This document shows, piece after piece, positions 45,413 to 53,881 of a stretch of 64,000 nucleotides of DNA. The position numbers and the translations under genes were made by a program. The stretch lies in NCBI RefSeq assembly GCF_019511345.1, contig NZ_JAEUAK010000003.1:558001-622000 (forward strand), read 5' to 3'. The first letter of the stretch is position 1. Each line of letters opens with the position of its first letter. The notes under the pieces are model-generated. The model was given only the letters and a program-made list of their open reading frames with translations. It made no database searches and was not told the origin of the DNA. Source of the DNA: Rhizobium mesosinicum. Its GTDB lineage: Bacteria > Pseudomonadota > Alphaproteobacteria > Rhizobiales > Rhizobiaceae.

Positions 45413-46392
45413 GCGAGGATGCTTCCACCATGCGGCAGATTCCTGTGCCTCCACGCTTGCGTGGTGTCGATCCCGCCGTGGCGATCGCCTTCGGCTGCAT
45501 CATCCTGTTGCTTCTCGGCGGTTCGCTCTATTCCTCCAACTTCCTGTCTCCGGATTACCTGTTGCAGCAGCTAAAGGTGGCTTCGTTCCTAGGTGTGATC
45601 GCGACCGGCATGATGGCGGTCATCCTGCTTGGACAGATCGACCTGTCGGTGCCTTGGGTGGTGACGACAGGAGCGATGATGGCCTGCGCCGCCACTGCCT
45701 ACGGAACGACGGGTGCGATCCTCGCGATCCCCTTCGGCATTCTCTGCGGCGCAGCAGTCGGGTTCGTCAACGGGCTCGCGGTCGCCTATCTGCGCATTCC
45801 CTCGATGATCATCACGCTTGCCACCAATGCCGTCGCCCAAGGATTGATGGTCGTGTATACCGGTGGCTTCTCCCCTCAGGATTCGGCTTCTGCGGCCATG
45901 CGCTTCCTTGCAACCGGCTACACCATTCCGGGTCTTCCGAACGGCGTTCTGGTGTGGCTCATCGTCGGCCTGCTCGCCGTCTTCCTTTTGACGCGCACGA
46001 CTTTCGGCCGGTCGCTCTACGCGATCGGCAATCGCGAACGCGCCGCCTACATGTCCGGAATCAATACGCGCAGGATTACCCTGCTCGCCTTCATCATCTC
46101 GGGCGGTCTCAGCGCGCTCGGCGGCGTGCTGCTCGCGGGATACGCTTCGAAAGCCTCCCAATCCATGGGTGACGCGTATCTCCTGCCGTCAATTGCTGCC
46201 GTCGTGCTCGGCGGCACGCATGTGCTGGGAGGCAAGGGTTCTTATCTCGGAACCGTCGCTGGCGTCATCTTGATAACCCTGCTGCAGTCGATCCTCTCGG
46301 TCATGCAGATCGAAGAGGCCGGGCGTCAGCTGATCTATGGTGCCGTCATCATCGGCATGTTGCTGCTTTACGGGCGGCAGAAGGTTTCGTGA
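45409..46392 (+). CDS. CUT2 sugar ABC permease 2 (RbsC-like)
   Basis: A 327-residue permease homologous to its neighbour (VILLGQIDLSVPWVVTTGAMMACAATA; FGRSLYAIGNRERAAYMSGINTRRITLLAFIISGGLSALGGVLLAGY). Two different permease genes imply a heterodimeric channel. The ATG at 45409 overlaps the preceding stop by 4 bases; a GTG at 45400 is also in frame but less likely. Last gene of the operon. Confidence 0.93.
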   Translation: MSEDASTMRQIPVPPRLRGVDPAVAIAFGCIILLLLGGSLYSSNFLSPDYLLQQLKVASFLGVIATGMMAVILLGQIDLSVPWVVTTGAMMACAATAYGTTGAILAIPFGILCGAAVGFVNGLAVAYLRIPSMIITLATNAVAQGLMVVYTGGFSPQDSASAAMRFLATGYTIPGLPNGVLVWLIVGLLAVFLLTRTTFGRSLYAIGNRERAAYMSGINTRRITLLAFIISGGLSALGGVLLAGYASKASQSMGDAYLLPSIAAVVLGGTHVLGGKGSYLGTVAGVILITLLQSILSVMQIEEAGRQLIYGAVIIGMLLLYGRQKVS

Positions 46393-46445
46393 CAAAGCTC
46401 GGCGCTCCGTCTCCTCGAGGCGAAGACTGTATGGCCAAAAGAAAT

Positions 46446-46471
46446 GAGCCGGCGGAGTGATCTGCCGGCTC
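46446..46471. terminator. Bidirectional terminator between convergent genes
   Basis: An 8-bp stem GAGCCGGC (46446-46453) with GCCGGCTC (46464-46471). On the minus strand ATTTCTTTT follows; on the plus strand a short CTTTT comes 10 bases later. It sits between the ends of the CUT2 operon (46392, plus) and the hydrolase gene (46493, minus). Confidence 0.65.
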
Positions 46472-46492
46472 CGGTTGGCGCTTTTGACCTGA

Positions 46493-47251
46493 TTACTTGC
46501 CGGCTGCCTCGGCAGCCTTCGCGATCACATCGGCGACCTTCTCCGGCTGAGACGCAAAGACGGCGTGACTTGCCTTGATTTCCGTCACCGTGCTGCCGGC
46601 CCGCTTTGCCATGTCGCGTTCTAGGTCGGGATTGATCGAACGGTCTTCGGTGGCGACAATCGCCCAGCTCTTTTTAGCCTTCCAGGCGGGATCGCCAACC
46701 TTGGCGGAGAAAGCCTCCTTGGAGGCGAAGACTTGTGACTTTGCGAGGAACGCGGCCTCGTTCTTCGGCAGGTCAGCGGCGAAGTCGTTCGCGAAGGCGG
46801 CCGGGTCGAGATAAAGATATTTTCCGTCCTTCGTCTCGCGAATATTCATGCCGCCAGCCGGCTTGGAACTCGCCAGGCTGATGAGGCTTTCACCCTTGTC
46901 CGGCTGGAAGGCCGCGACGTAGACCAAGCCCGCGACGTTAGGACTGTTGCCGGCTTCGGTGATCACCATGCCGCCGTAGCTGTGGCCGACGAGCAGGGTC
47001 GGGCCGTCCTGCAGGTCCAGCACTCGGTTGGTGGCGGCGACGTCATCGGCAAGCGAGGTGATCGGCTCCTGCACGATGGTGACGTTGAAGCCGCGGCGTT
47101 CGAGAATTTCGGTCGCTTGGCGCCAGCCGGAACCGTCGGCGAGTGCGCCGTGGACGATGACAATGTTCTTCACATCCGCTGCATGGGCGGCAAAAGCGAT
47201 GACGCTGGTTGCGAAGGCGAGAGCGATGGTAGAAAAATATTTGCGTTTCAT
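46493..47251 (-). CDS. Secreted alpha/beta hydrolase
   Basis: A 252-residue alpha/beta-fold hydrolase (Abhydrolase_6, salicylate-esterase-like group) with a Sec signal peptide (MKRKYFSTIALAFATSVIAFAAHA, cleavage near 24). HGALADGSGW forms the oxyanion region, the nucleophile is Ser91 in GHSYGG, and a C-terminal His lies in KASHAVFASQPEKVAD. Substrate unknown. It is 43 bases downstream of dipZ with a CAGGAG ribosome site, so probably the same operon. Confidence 0.88.
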   Translation of the reverse strand: MKRKYFSTIALAFATSVIAFAAHAADVKNIVIVHGALADGSGWRQATEILERRGFNVTIVQEPITSLADDVAATNRVLDLQDGPTLLVGHSYGGMVITEAGNSPNVAGLVYVAAFQPDKGESLISLASSKPAGGMNIRETKDGKYLYLDPAAFANDFAADLPKNEAAFLAKSQVFASKEAFSAKVGDPAWKAKKSWAIVATEDRSINPDLERDMAKRAGSTVTEIKASHAVFASQPEKVADVIAKAAEAAGK

Positions 47252-47294
47252 GATATTTGCTCCTGTTGTTCAAGTTAAACGAGAGAAGGAATGT

Positions 47295-49073
47295 TCAGCC
47301 GAAAGTGAAGGCGTAGGCCTGAACGCCGGGATCGAGGAAATGGATCTCGAAGTTGCGTGCTTCCACCGCGCCTGACTGGCGCACGAGCTGGTAGAGCTTG
47401 GTCGAGGTCACGGTTCCGTTTCCATCGGCATCGATATCGCTGCCATGGTCGGCACCCGGCTCCTTGCCGTCGATCGTCACCTGGAAGCGGATCGGTTTGC
47501 CGTCAGCACTTGGGCCGAGTACGAGATGCAGGTCGCGGGCGCTGAAGCGGTAGGCGATACCGCCGCCTGCCTGATCCAGCGTTGCCTCTTCGGCGCCGAC
47601 AGTCCATTTGCCCGAAAGACCCCACTGGTTGAGACTTGGCTGCTTGACCGAATAGTCCCTGGCGGCATCGGCGCGCATACTCTCATTGGAGGCAAAGCCA
47701 ATGGCCTGCTTATAGCCGATATAGGTCTCGCCGGAGCCGATGTCCTTCAGGTCCGGGCTTGCTTCGGCACCTTTCGCATCCGGCACGACCGGTGCACTTA
47801 CTGCCATCTCGCTGCCGGCTTCGCGCAACAGGTCCTGGATCGCCTGCTCGGTCTGTCGGTAGTTGCCTTCGCCGAAGTGATGTTCGCGGATCTGGCCCTT
47901 GGCATCGATCAGATAATGAGCCGGCCAGTAGCTGTTATCGAAGGCGCGCCAGATCTTGTAGTCGTTGTCGATAGCGACCGGGTAGCCGATCTTGAAGTCG
48001 GCGATGGCCTTTTTGACATTGTCGATCTTCTTTTCGAAGGCAAATTCCGGGGCATGCACGCCGATCACGACCAGACCCTGGTCTTTGTATTTTTCAGCCC
48101 AGGCGCGGACATAGGGGATCGTGCGGATGCAGTTGATGCAGGAATAGGTCCAGAAATCGACGAGCACGACCTTGCCACGAAGCTGTTCAGTCGTCAGCGG
48201 CGGCGAGTTCAGCCATTCGACGGCGCCGTCCAGTGACGGAGCACGGCCTTCGACGGGTAGATCGCTATGGAAAGGTTTCTTCGCGTCGGAAAGACCGATC
48301 GTCTTGTCGTTGCTTGCGACTTCGGACGATCCTCCATCGGTTGGCTTAATATTCACCCTGTCGAGAACGGCCTGCTCGAAGGAAGACGTGCTGGCATAGG
48401 AAAGTTGCGAGAGCAGGCCGGTGTCGAGGCCGAGTGCGATAACGACGACACCTGCAAGTACGGCAGCGCCGAGGCCCTGACGAATGCGCTCACTGACGCC
48501 GAGCGACTTCTTCATGCCGGTAAAGATCTTGCCGCCGACGGAGAGTGCGATAGCCAGCGAAGTCGCGGCACCGGCGGCATAGGCAAGCAGCAAGAACGTC
48601 GTCTGCAGGTTGGCGCCCTGAAGTGCGGCGCCGGTCAGTACGAGACCGAGGATCGGCCCGGCGCACGGCGCCCAGAGCAGACCGGTTGCGACGCCGAGAA
48701 CGAGCGCGCTCGCCACAGTCGGCGCAGCACCGGTCTTGCCGGAAGCGTTCAGCAGGCGGTTGCCGAGATCGACGATCGGCAGGGTGATGAAGCTCGCGAT
48801 ACGCGGCGAAATCAGGCCGACGCCGAAGACGGCAAGCAGGGTCAGCGCAGCAAGGCGGCCATATTCATTGGCATTGATCGCCCAGCTCCCGCCAATGGCG
48901 GCAAGTGTGGCCACCAACGCGAATGTGGCGGCCATACCGATCAGCATTGGCAGCGTGCTGCGCACGAATGGCTGTCCAGCTCGGGCGAAGACGAAGGGGA
49001 GGATTGGAAGGATGCAGGGGCTGAATATGGTCAGCGCCCCTCCGAGATAGGCAATGATAAGAAGCGTCATCAT
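47295..49073 (-). CDS. dipZ: DipZ-like thiol:disulfide interchange protein
   Basis: A 592-residue membrane protein with three parts: an N-terminal CcdA/DsbD-type transmembrane domain (about 1-225; SPCILPILPFVFARAG and WAPCAGPILG each with a redox cysteine), a periplasmic thioredoxin-like domain (about 275-420; FWTYSCINCIRTIPYVRAW with Cys312 and Cys315), and a C-terminal beta-rich domain (about 445-592) as in mycobacterial DipZ. It moves electrons from cytoplasmic thioredoxin to the periplasm for disulfide reduction or peroxide defence. First of a two-gene minus-strand operon. Confidence 0.9.
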   Translation of the reverse strand: MMTLLIIAYLGGALTIFSPCILPILPFVFARAGQPFVRSTLPMLIGMAATFALVATLAAIGGSWAINANEYGRLAALTLLAVFGVGLISPRIASFITLPIVDLGNRLLNASGKTGAAPTVASALVLGVATGLLWAPCAGPILGLVLTGAALQGANLQTTFLLLAYAAGAATSLAIALSVGGKIFTGMKKSLGVSERIRQGLGAAVLAGVVVIALGLDTGLLSQLSYASTSSFEQAVLDRVNIKPTDGGSSEVASNDKTIGLSDAKKPFHSDLPVEGRAPSLDGAVEWLNSPPLTTEQLRGKVVLVDFWTYSCINCIRTIPYVRAWAEKYKDQGLVVIGVHAPEFAFEKKIDNVKKAIADFKIGYPVAIDNDYKIWRAFDNSYWPAHYLIDAKGQIREHHFGEGNYRQTEQAIQDLLREAGSEMAVSAPVVPDAKGAEASPDLKDIGSGETYIGYKQAIGFASNESMRADAARDYSVKQPSLNQWGLSGKWTVGAEEATLDQAGGGIAYRFSARDLHLVLGPSADGKPIRFQVTIDGKEPGADHGSDIDADGNGTVTSTKLYQLVRQSGAVEARNFEIHFLDPGVQAYAFTFG

Positions 49074-49276
49074 CGTTTCCTCTGAAACCTGTTGGGTTCT
49101 GGACGGCGATGCGGCTCGGCCAGCAACGGCGCTAATCTGTTGAGGCCATGTATCTCCTATGTGTCCGGGTTCGCGGCAATATGTACCGAAGTGTAGGAAG
49201 CGCCGTCATCGCGGCTGCGCTATCTTCACTTCATCGCCGCTTTACCTGGCGTGGATCAGGCACGGAGGATGAAAAA

Positions 49277-49645
49277 ATGGTCAAAGCGAAAGCCATAAAG
49301 CTAAAGCGGGCCTATGCAGCCAAGGCAGATACAGATGGTATCCGGCTGCTGGTCGATCGGATCTGGCCGCGCGGCCTGAGCAAGGAGCGCGCCGCCTTCG
49401 ATGCCTGGTTAAAGGATGTCGCGCCGAGCACTGAATTGCGCCACTGGTTCAATCATGAACCGGGGCGCTGGGAGGAATTCCGCAAGCGCTACAGGGCCGA
49501 GCTTCAGCAGAAAGAGGAAGAGATAAATCAGGTGCTCGATTTCACCAAGAAAGGCACCGTCACCCTGCTTTATGCGGCCCGTGATGACGAGCGCAACAAC
49601 GCGGTCGTGCTCCGTGATGTCCTCATCCAGCGAATTTCCGATTAA
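49277..49645 (+). CDS. DUF488 family protein
   Basis: A 122-residue cytoplasmic protein of the DUF488 family, recognised by RIWPRGLSKERAAFDAWLKDVAPSTELRHWFNHEP and FRKRYRAEL and the C-terminal GTVTLLYAARDDERNNAVVL. Function is not established. The start at 49277 (MVKAKAIKLKRAY) has GGAGG 9 bases upstream; a longer frame to 49148 is unsupported. Divergent from dipZ. Confidence 0.88.
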   Translation: MVKAKAIKLKRAYAAKADTDGIRLLVDRIWPRGLSKERAAFDAWLKDVAPSTELRHWFNHEPGRWEEFRKRYRAELQQKEEEINQVLDFTKKGTVTLLYAARDDERNNAVVLRDVLIQRISD

Positions 49646-49782
49646 GAAGGCAGCCAATTGTATCAGAATGTATCCGGAAGGCCGGATGCTACATCCGCAT
49701 GCAATAAAAGCGGATGCCCGAAACATCGGGGATACATGCCGGTTGTTTTCTCCCTGCTATCCACTCGAAACGGAGAAAGCCA

Positions 49783-50823
49783 ATGTCCAGCGAAATCAAT
49801 CTTCAGCGTCGTCGTTTTTTTGGTGTTGCCGCCATGACCATGGCGGCCGTCGAGTTCGGCCTGACCAGCGCCGCCAACGCCCAGTCTCAGGTGACCGCGC
49901 CCGCCGTCACGGCAGGTTCGAACACGTCCTTTGCAGCGCTGAAGCAGATCAAGGCTGGCGTATTGAATGTCGGCTACGCTGAGGCCGGTCCCGCGAATGG
50001 TCCGGTTGTGCTGCTGCTCCATGGCTGGCCCTACGACATCTACAGCTTCGTCGACGTGGCGCCTGCGCTCGCCGATGCCGGCTACCGGGTACTGATCCCC
50101 TATCTGCGCGGGTATGGCACAACCGAATTCCTCTCCGCGAAGACACCACGCAACGGTCAGCAGGCGGCCATCGCCACTGATATCATCGCCTTCATGGATG
50201 CGTTGAAGATCGAGCGTGCCGTAATCGGCGGCTATGACTGGGGCGGCCGCACCGCGGACATCCTGGCCGCTGTCTGGCCGGAACGCTGCAAGGGTTTGGT
50301 CTCGGTCAGCGGTTATCTGATCGGCAGCCAGGACGCGAACAAGAAGCCGCTTCCGCCGCAGGCCGAGTTGTCCTGGTGGTACCAGTTCTATTTCGCTACG
50401 GAACGCGGCCGCGAGGGCTACGAGGCCAACCGGCATGATTTCGCGAAGCTGATTTGGAAGCTCGCTTCGCCGCAGTGGAAATTTGATGACGCAACTTTCG
50501 ACCGCTCTGCCAAGGCATTCGAAAACCCCGACCATGTCGCGATCACCATTCACAATTACCGCTGGCGGCTTGGCCTTGCCAACGGTGAAAAGAAATATGA
50601 CGCGTTGGAAAAGCAGCTCGCTGCCTTTCCCGTCATCACCGTACCGACCATCACCATGGAAGGCGACGCCAATGGCGCGCCGCATCCGGAGCCTTCGGCC
50701 TACGCCAAAAAGTTCACCGGCAGGTATGAGCATCGCACCATAACCGGCGGCATCGGCCATAACCTGCCGCAAGAAGCACCGCAGGCCTTTGCCCAGGCCA
50801 TCCTGGATGTCGATCGCTTCTAA
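49783..50823 (+). CDS. Tat-exported alpha/beta hydrolase (epoxide hydrolase/dehalogenase-like)
   Basis: A 346-residue protein with a twin-arginine signal (LQRRRFFGVAAMTMAAVEFGLTSAANA). The fold is alpha/beta hydrolase with the oxyanion motif HGWP (80-83) and an aspartate nucleophile, Asp152 in GGYDWGG, as in epoxide hydrolases and haloalkane dehalogenases. The general-base His is in GGIGHNLPQEAP near the C terminus. The cap region (SWWYQFYFATERG) fits the epoxide-hydrolase side. Export to the periplasm is unusual for these enzymes. CGGAG ribosome site; the frame to 49714 is not needed. Confidence 0.87.
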   Translation: MSSEINLQRRRFFGVAAMTMAAVEFGLTSAANAQSQVTAPAVTAGSNTSFAALKQIKAGVLNVGYAEAGPANGPVVLLLHGWPYDIYSFVDVAPALADAGYRVLIPYLRGYGTTEFLSAKTPRNGQQAAIATDIIAFMDALKIERAVIGGYDWGGRTADILAAVWPERCKGLVSVSGYLIGSQDANKKPLPPQAELSWWYQFYFATERGREGYEANRHDFAKLIWKLASPQWKFDDATFDRSAKAFENPDHVAITIHNYRWRLGLANGEKKYDALEKQLAAFPVITVPTITMEGDANGAPHPEPSAYAKKFTGRYEHRTITGGIGHNLPQEAPQAFAQAILDVDRF

Positions 50824-50959
50824 GCCCTGCCTCGGCTGCCGCGAACGGAGTTCCCTGTTTCGCGGCAGCCAATTCAGAGTCAAAACAGTAAGCAACGAGT
50901 CTGCATCTGAGATAACAATTCTGCTTCGAGCCAGCAGATAGAGGATCCGAAAGTCCGAC

Positions 50960-51700
50960 ATGGAGCACGTCGACCATATCCTGATCGTCGATGACGATCG
51001 TGAAATCCGCGAACTGGTTTCAAGCTATCTGAAGAAGAACGGGCTTCGGACGTCAGTCGCCGCCGATGGCCGCCAGATGCGCAGCTTTCTCGAAGGCAAT
51101 ACGGTCGATCTCATCGTGCTCGATCTCATGATGCCGGGCGATGACGGGCTTGTGCTCTGTCGTGAGCTGCGTGCCGGTAAGCACAAGGCAACACCGATCC
51201 TGATGTTGACGGCCCGCAGCGACGAGATGGATCGCATCATCGGACTGGAGATGGGCGCCGACGACTATCTGCCGAAACCCTTTGCCGCGCGCGAATTGCT
51301 GGCACGCATTAAGGCCGTCTTGCGCCGCACCCGCGCCCTGCCGCCAAACCTGCAGATTTCGGAGGCAGGACAGTGGCTTCGCTTCGGCGACTGGCGCCTG
51401 GATACGGTCGGCCGGCATCTTCTCGACAGGCAGGGAACCGAGATTGCGCTGAGCGGCGCCGAATATCGGCTGCTGCGCGTCTTCATCGATCATCCGCAGC
51501 GGGTGCTCAACCGCGACCAACTGCTGAACCTCACGCAGGGCCGTGACGCCGAACTCTTCGACCGTTCGATCGATCTTCTGGTCAGCCGGGTTCGCCAGCG
51601 ACTGGGGGATGATGCGCGCGAGCCGACCTATATCAAGACGGTGCGCAGCGAAGGTTACGTCTTTTCCGTTCCGGTGGAGATTGAAGAGGCCAGGTCATGA
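50960..51700 (+). CDS. OmpR family response regulator
   Basis: A 246-residue two-component regulator. The receiver domain (1-125) has the acidic pair Asp11/12, phospho-acceptor Asp55 (VLDLMMPG) and Lys106 (YLPKPF). The winged-helix domain (about 145-240) has ALSGAEYRLLRVFIDHPQRVLNRDQLL and RSIDLLVSRVRQRLGDD with TVRSEGYVF. It is cotranscribed with the kinase gene. Stimulus unknown; the next genes downstream encode Ohr and a small membrane protein, which hints at envelope or oxidative stress. Confidence 0.94.
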   Translation: MEHVDHILIVDDDREIRELVSSYLKKNGLRTSVAADGRQMRSFLEGNTVDLIVLDLMMPGDDGLVLCRELRAGKHKATPILMLTARSDEMDRIIGLEMGADDYLPKPFAARELLARIKAVLRRTRALPPNLQISEAGQWLRFGDWRLDTVGRHLLDRQGTEIALSGAEYRLLRVFIDHPQRVLNRDQLLNLTQGRDAELFDRSIDLLVSRVRQRLGDDAREPTYIKTVRSEGYVFSVPVEIEEARS

Positions 51701-53022
51701 GCGTGGGAGCTGCTCTTCGCTCGGGGCTTTGGCCGAGCACGCTCAGGGCTCGGCTTTTCCTTATTATGCTCTTCGGTCTGGCGGTTGCCTATGGCCTGTC
51801 CTTCACCGTGCTCTTCGTCGAGCGTTCCATGTCGGCCAAGGCCGTCATGCTTGGCACACTGGAAAGTGATGTCGCGACCTCGATCGCCGTTCTCGACCGT
51901 CTGCCGGCGGATCAGCGCAGCGACCTGCTCGATCGTCTCAGCCGCGGCAATTATCGTTTCGAACTTGGGCCGGGCCTGCCCGGTGTGCCCGACAATTCCA
52001 GCAAGGGCAGGGAAATCGGCGGCAGGATCGAAGAGGCGATCGGCGGCGCCTATCCGATCCGCATAGAATCCATTCCGGGCGACGTCAGCCGGCTGCAGGC
52101 GCATCTGACGCTGAGTGACGGAAGCCCGCTGACGATCGACATCACGCCGCGGCCTCCGATGCCGATTGCGGCATGGTTGCCCTATGTGCTTGCTATCCAG
52201 ATGGTGCTGCTGGTGCTTTGCACCTGGTTTGCGGTGCGCCAGGCAATCCGGCCGCTCGGTGCACTTGCGGCTGCAGCAGATGCACTCGATCCCAACAAAA
52301 AAGGCCTGCCGCTCAGCGAGCAAGGACCGAGGGAGGTTGCCCATGCTGCCCGCGCCTTCAACGCCATGCGGGAGAGGATCGCGCACTATCTCGAAGAGCG
52401 GGTACAGATATTGGCTGCGATCTCCCACGACCTGCAGACGCCGATCACCCGCATGCGACTGCGCGCCGATATGGCCGATGATTCCCCTGAAAAAGACAAG
52501 CTGGTGCGTGATCTCGCTGAGATCGAACGTCTCGTGCAGGATGGGATCGCTTATGCCCGCAGCGCCCATGGCAATGGCGAGAAGTTGGCCCGCATAGACC
52601 TCGCGTCCTTCATCGACAGCATCGCCTATGACTATCAGGATATGGACAAGCCAGTCAGCGTCGCCGGCCTCGTACAGGGCCTTGCGTCGACAAAACCGCA
52701 TGCACTTCGCCGCATTCTCACGAACTTCATCGATAATGCGCTGAAATTCGCAGGCGCAGCCGAAATCAGTGTCGAGCGGAAAGATGAGGAGGCGATCGCC
52801 ATCACCGTGATGGATCGCGGTCCCGGCATTCCGGGCGCCATGCTCGAAGCCGCCATGCAGCCCTTCTTCCGGCTGGAACAGTCGCGCAACCGTGAGACGG
52901 GCGGCACAGGCCTTGGCCTTGCCATTGCCCAGCAATTGGCAGCCGCGATCGGCGGCTCGGTGCGGCTCTATAACCGCGAGGGCGGTGGGCTGGCGGCCGA
53001 AGTGACGATCCGCGCCAACTGA
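51697..53022 (+). CDS. EnvZ-type sensor histidine kinase
   Basis: A 441-residue inner-membrane kinase. Transmembrane segments lie at about 19-42 and 158-181, enclosing a 115-residue periplasmic sensor region. A HAMP domain (about 182-235) leads to the HisKA box (LAAISHDLQTPITRMRLR, His244) and an HATPase_c domain (NFIDNALKFAG, DRGPGIPG, GGTGLGLAIAQQLA). The ATG overlaps the regulator stop by 4 bases (ATGA). Confidence 0.94.
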   Translation: MSVGAALRSGLWPSTLRARLFLIMLFGLAVAYGLSFTVLFVERSMSAKAVMLGTLESDVATSIAVLDRLPADQRSDLLDRLSRGNYRFELGPGLPGVPDNSSKGREIGGRIEEAIGGAYPIRIESIPGDVSRLQAHLTLSDGSPLTIDITPRPPMPIAAWLPYVLAIQMVLLVLCTWFAVRQAIRPLGALAAAADALDPNKKGLPLSEQGPREVAHAARAFNAMRERIAHYLEERVQILAAISHDLQTPITRMRLRADMADDSPEKDKLVRDLAEIERLVQDGIAYARSAHGNGEKLARIDLASFIDSIAYDYQDMDKPVSVAGLVQGLASTKPHALRRILTNFIDNALKFAGAAEISVERKDEEAIAITVMDRGPGIPGAMLEAAMQPFFRLEQSRNRETGGTGLGLAIAQQLAAAIGGSVRLYNREGGGLAAEVTIRAN

Positions 53023-53181
53023 ATCTTTCGCTGCATTTGTACGCGAGAATGTCCGGACAGACCGGCGCTACGCTTTGATACAGTTCGGCCGATTTTGGAA
53101 ACATACGGGATACGTCAGGCCGTCAAAACCACTCCGTCACCAGATGTCGCAGGTCGCGATACGAAACCAAGGAGTGCTCTC

Positions 53182-53601
53182 ATGACGACGACGATCGAAA
53201 AGGTTCTTTACACCGGCAAGACTCACACCACCGGCGGCCGCGACGGTGCGGCCCGCAGCAGCGATGCGCAGCTCGAGGTGAAGCTTTCGCCTCCGGGCAG
53301 CGCCCATGCCGGTACCAATCCTGAGCAGCTGTTTGCCGCCGGCTGGTCGGCCTGCTTCATCGGGGCGATGGGCCTTGCTGCTGGCAAGCGCAAGCTGAGG
53401 CTTCCCGCCGATACCGCCGTGGACGCTGAAGTCGATCTCGGAATGACCGGCGATGCCTATTTCCTGCAGGCCCGCCTCAACATCAGCCTGCCGGGTCTGG
53501 AGCCTGAAGTCGCCCGTACGCTGATCGAGGAAGCCCACCAGACCTGCCCTTATTCGAAGGCGACGCGCGGCAACATCAATGTCGAGCTGAACCTCGTCTA
53601 A
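53182..53601 (+). CDS. ohr: Organic hydroperoxide resistance protein
   Basis: A 139-residue Ohr/OsmC-family peroxidase that reduces organic hydroperoxides with a pair of cysteines: Cys58 in GWSACFIGAM and Cys122 in HQTCPYSKATRGN, both in the Ohr positions. The N-terminal YTGKTHTTGGRDG is typical of Ohr. The ATG at 53182 has AAGGAG. No OhrR regulator gene lies beside it, unlike many bacteria, so control must come from elsewhere, possibly the two-component system upstream. Confidence 0.93.
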   Translation: MTTTIEKVLYTGKTHTTGGRDGAARSSDAQLEVKLSPPGSAHAGTNPEQLFAAGWSACFIGAMGLAAGKRKLRLPADTAVDAEVDLGMTGDAYFLQARLNISLPGLEPEVARTLIEEAHQTCPYSKATRGNINVELNLV

Positions 53602-53652
53602 ACATTCCAGATACGAACCGGGCGCAGCTTGGCTGTGTCCACGGAGGTTTCG

Positions 53653-53787
53653 ATGAGAAGGATCATCATCTGCATTCTGGGGGCGGCTGTCGTTGCGGCG
53701 CCCTGCATTTACGACGTCTTCTCTACGGAGCCATCTGCTCTGGAGGGGCTGCTTGCGGCGATCTCGACGGTGCCGATATCGCCGTGA
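53653..53787 (+). CDS. Small hydrophobic protein of 44 residues
   Basis: A short open frame starting ATG AGA AGG with a strong GGAGG ribosome site 6 bases upstream. The product begins MRRIIICILGAAVVAAPCIY, basic residues followed by a hydrophobic stretch, so it is a small single-span membrane protein or a secreted peptide, and ends with a short amphipathic tail (EPSALEGLLAAISTVPISP). It lies 51 bases after ohr and is followed by a good terminator (53816-53851), so it is probably the last gene of that transcript. No family is recognised. Ribosome site plus position makes it more than chance. Confidence 0.55.
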   Translation: MRRIIICILGAAVVAAPCIYDVFSTEPSALEGLLAAISTVPISP

Positions 53788-53815
53788 TTCCGGCCCGGAT
53801 CGCTGAAAAGAACAA

Positions 53816-53851
53816 CGAGGCATCCGCCAGAAACGGGTGCCTCGTTTGTTT
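53816..53851. terminator. Bidirectional terminator between ohr transcript and HtrA-like gene
   Basis: An 11-bp stem (CGAGGCATCCG, 53816-53826, with CGGGTGCCTCG, 53834-53844, one T-G pair) is followed on the plus strand by TTTGTTT and on the minus strand by TTGTTCTTTT. It ends both convergent transcripts. Confidence 0.85.
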
Positions 53852-53881
53852 CAGGCAGTCAATAGGTTGCAGATGCGCTTG

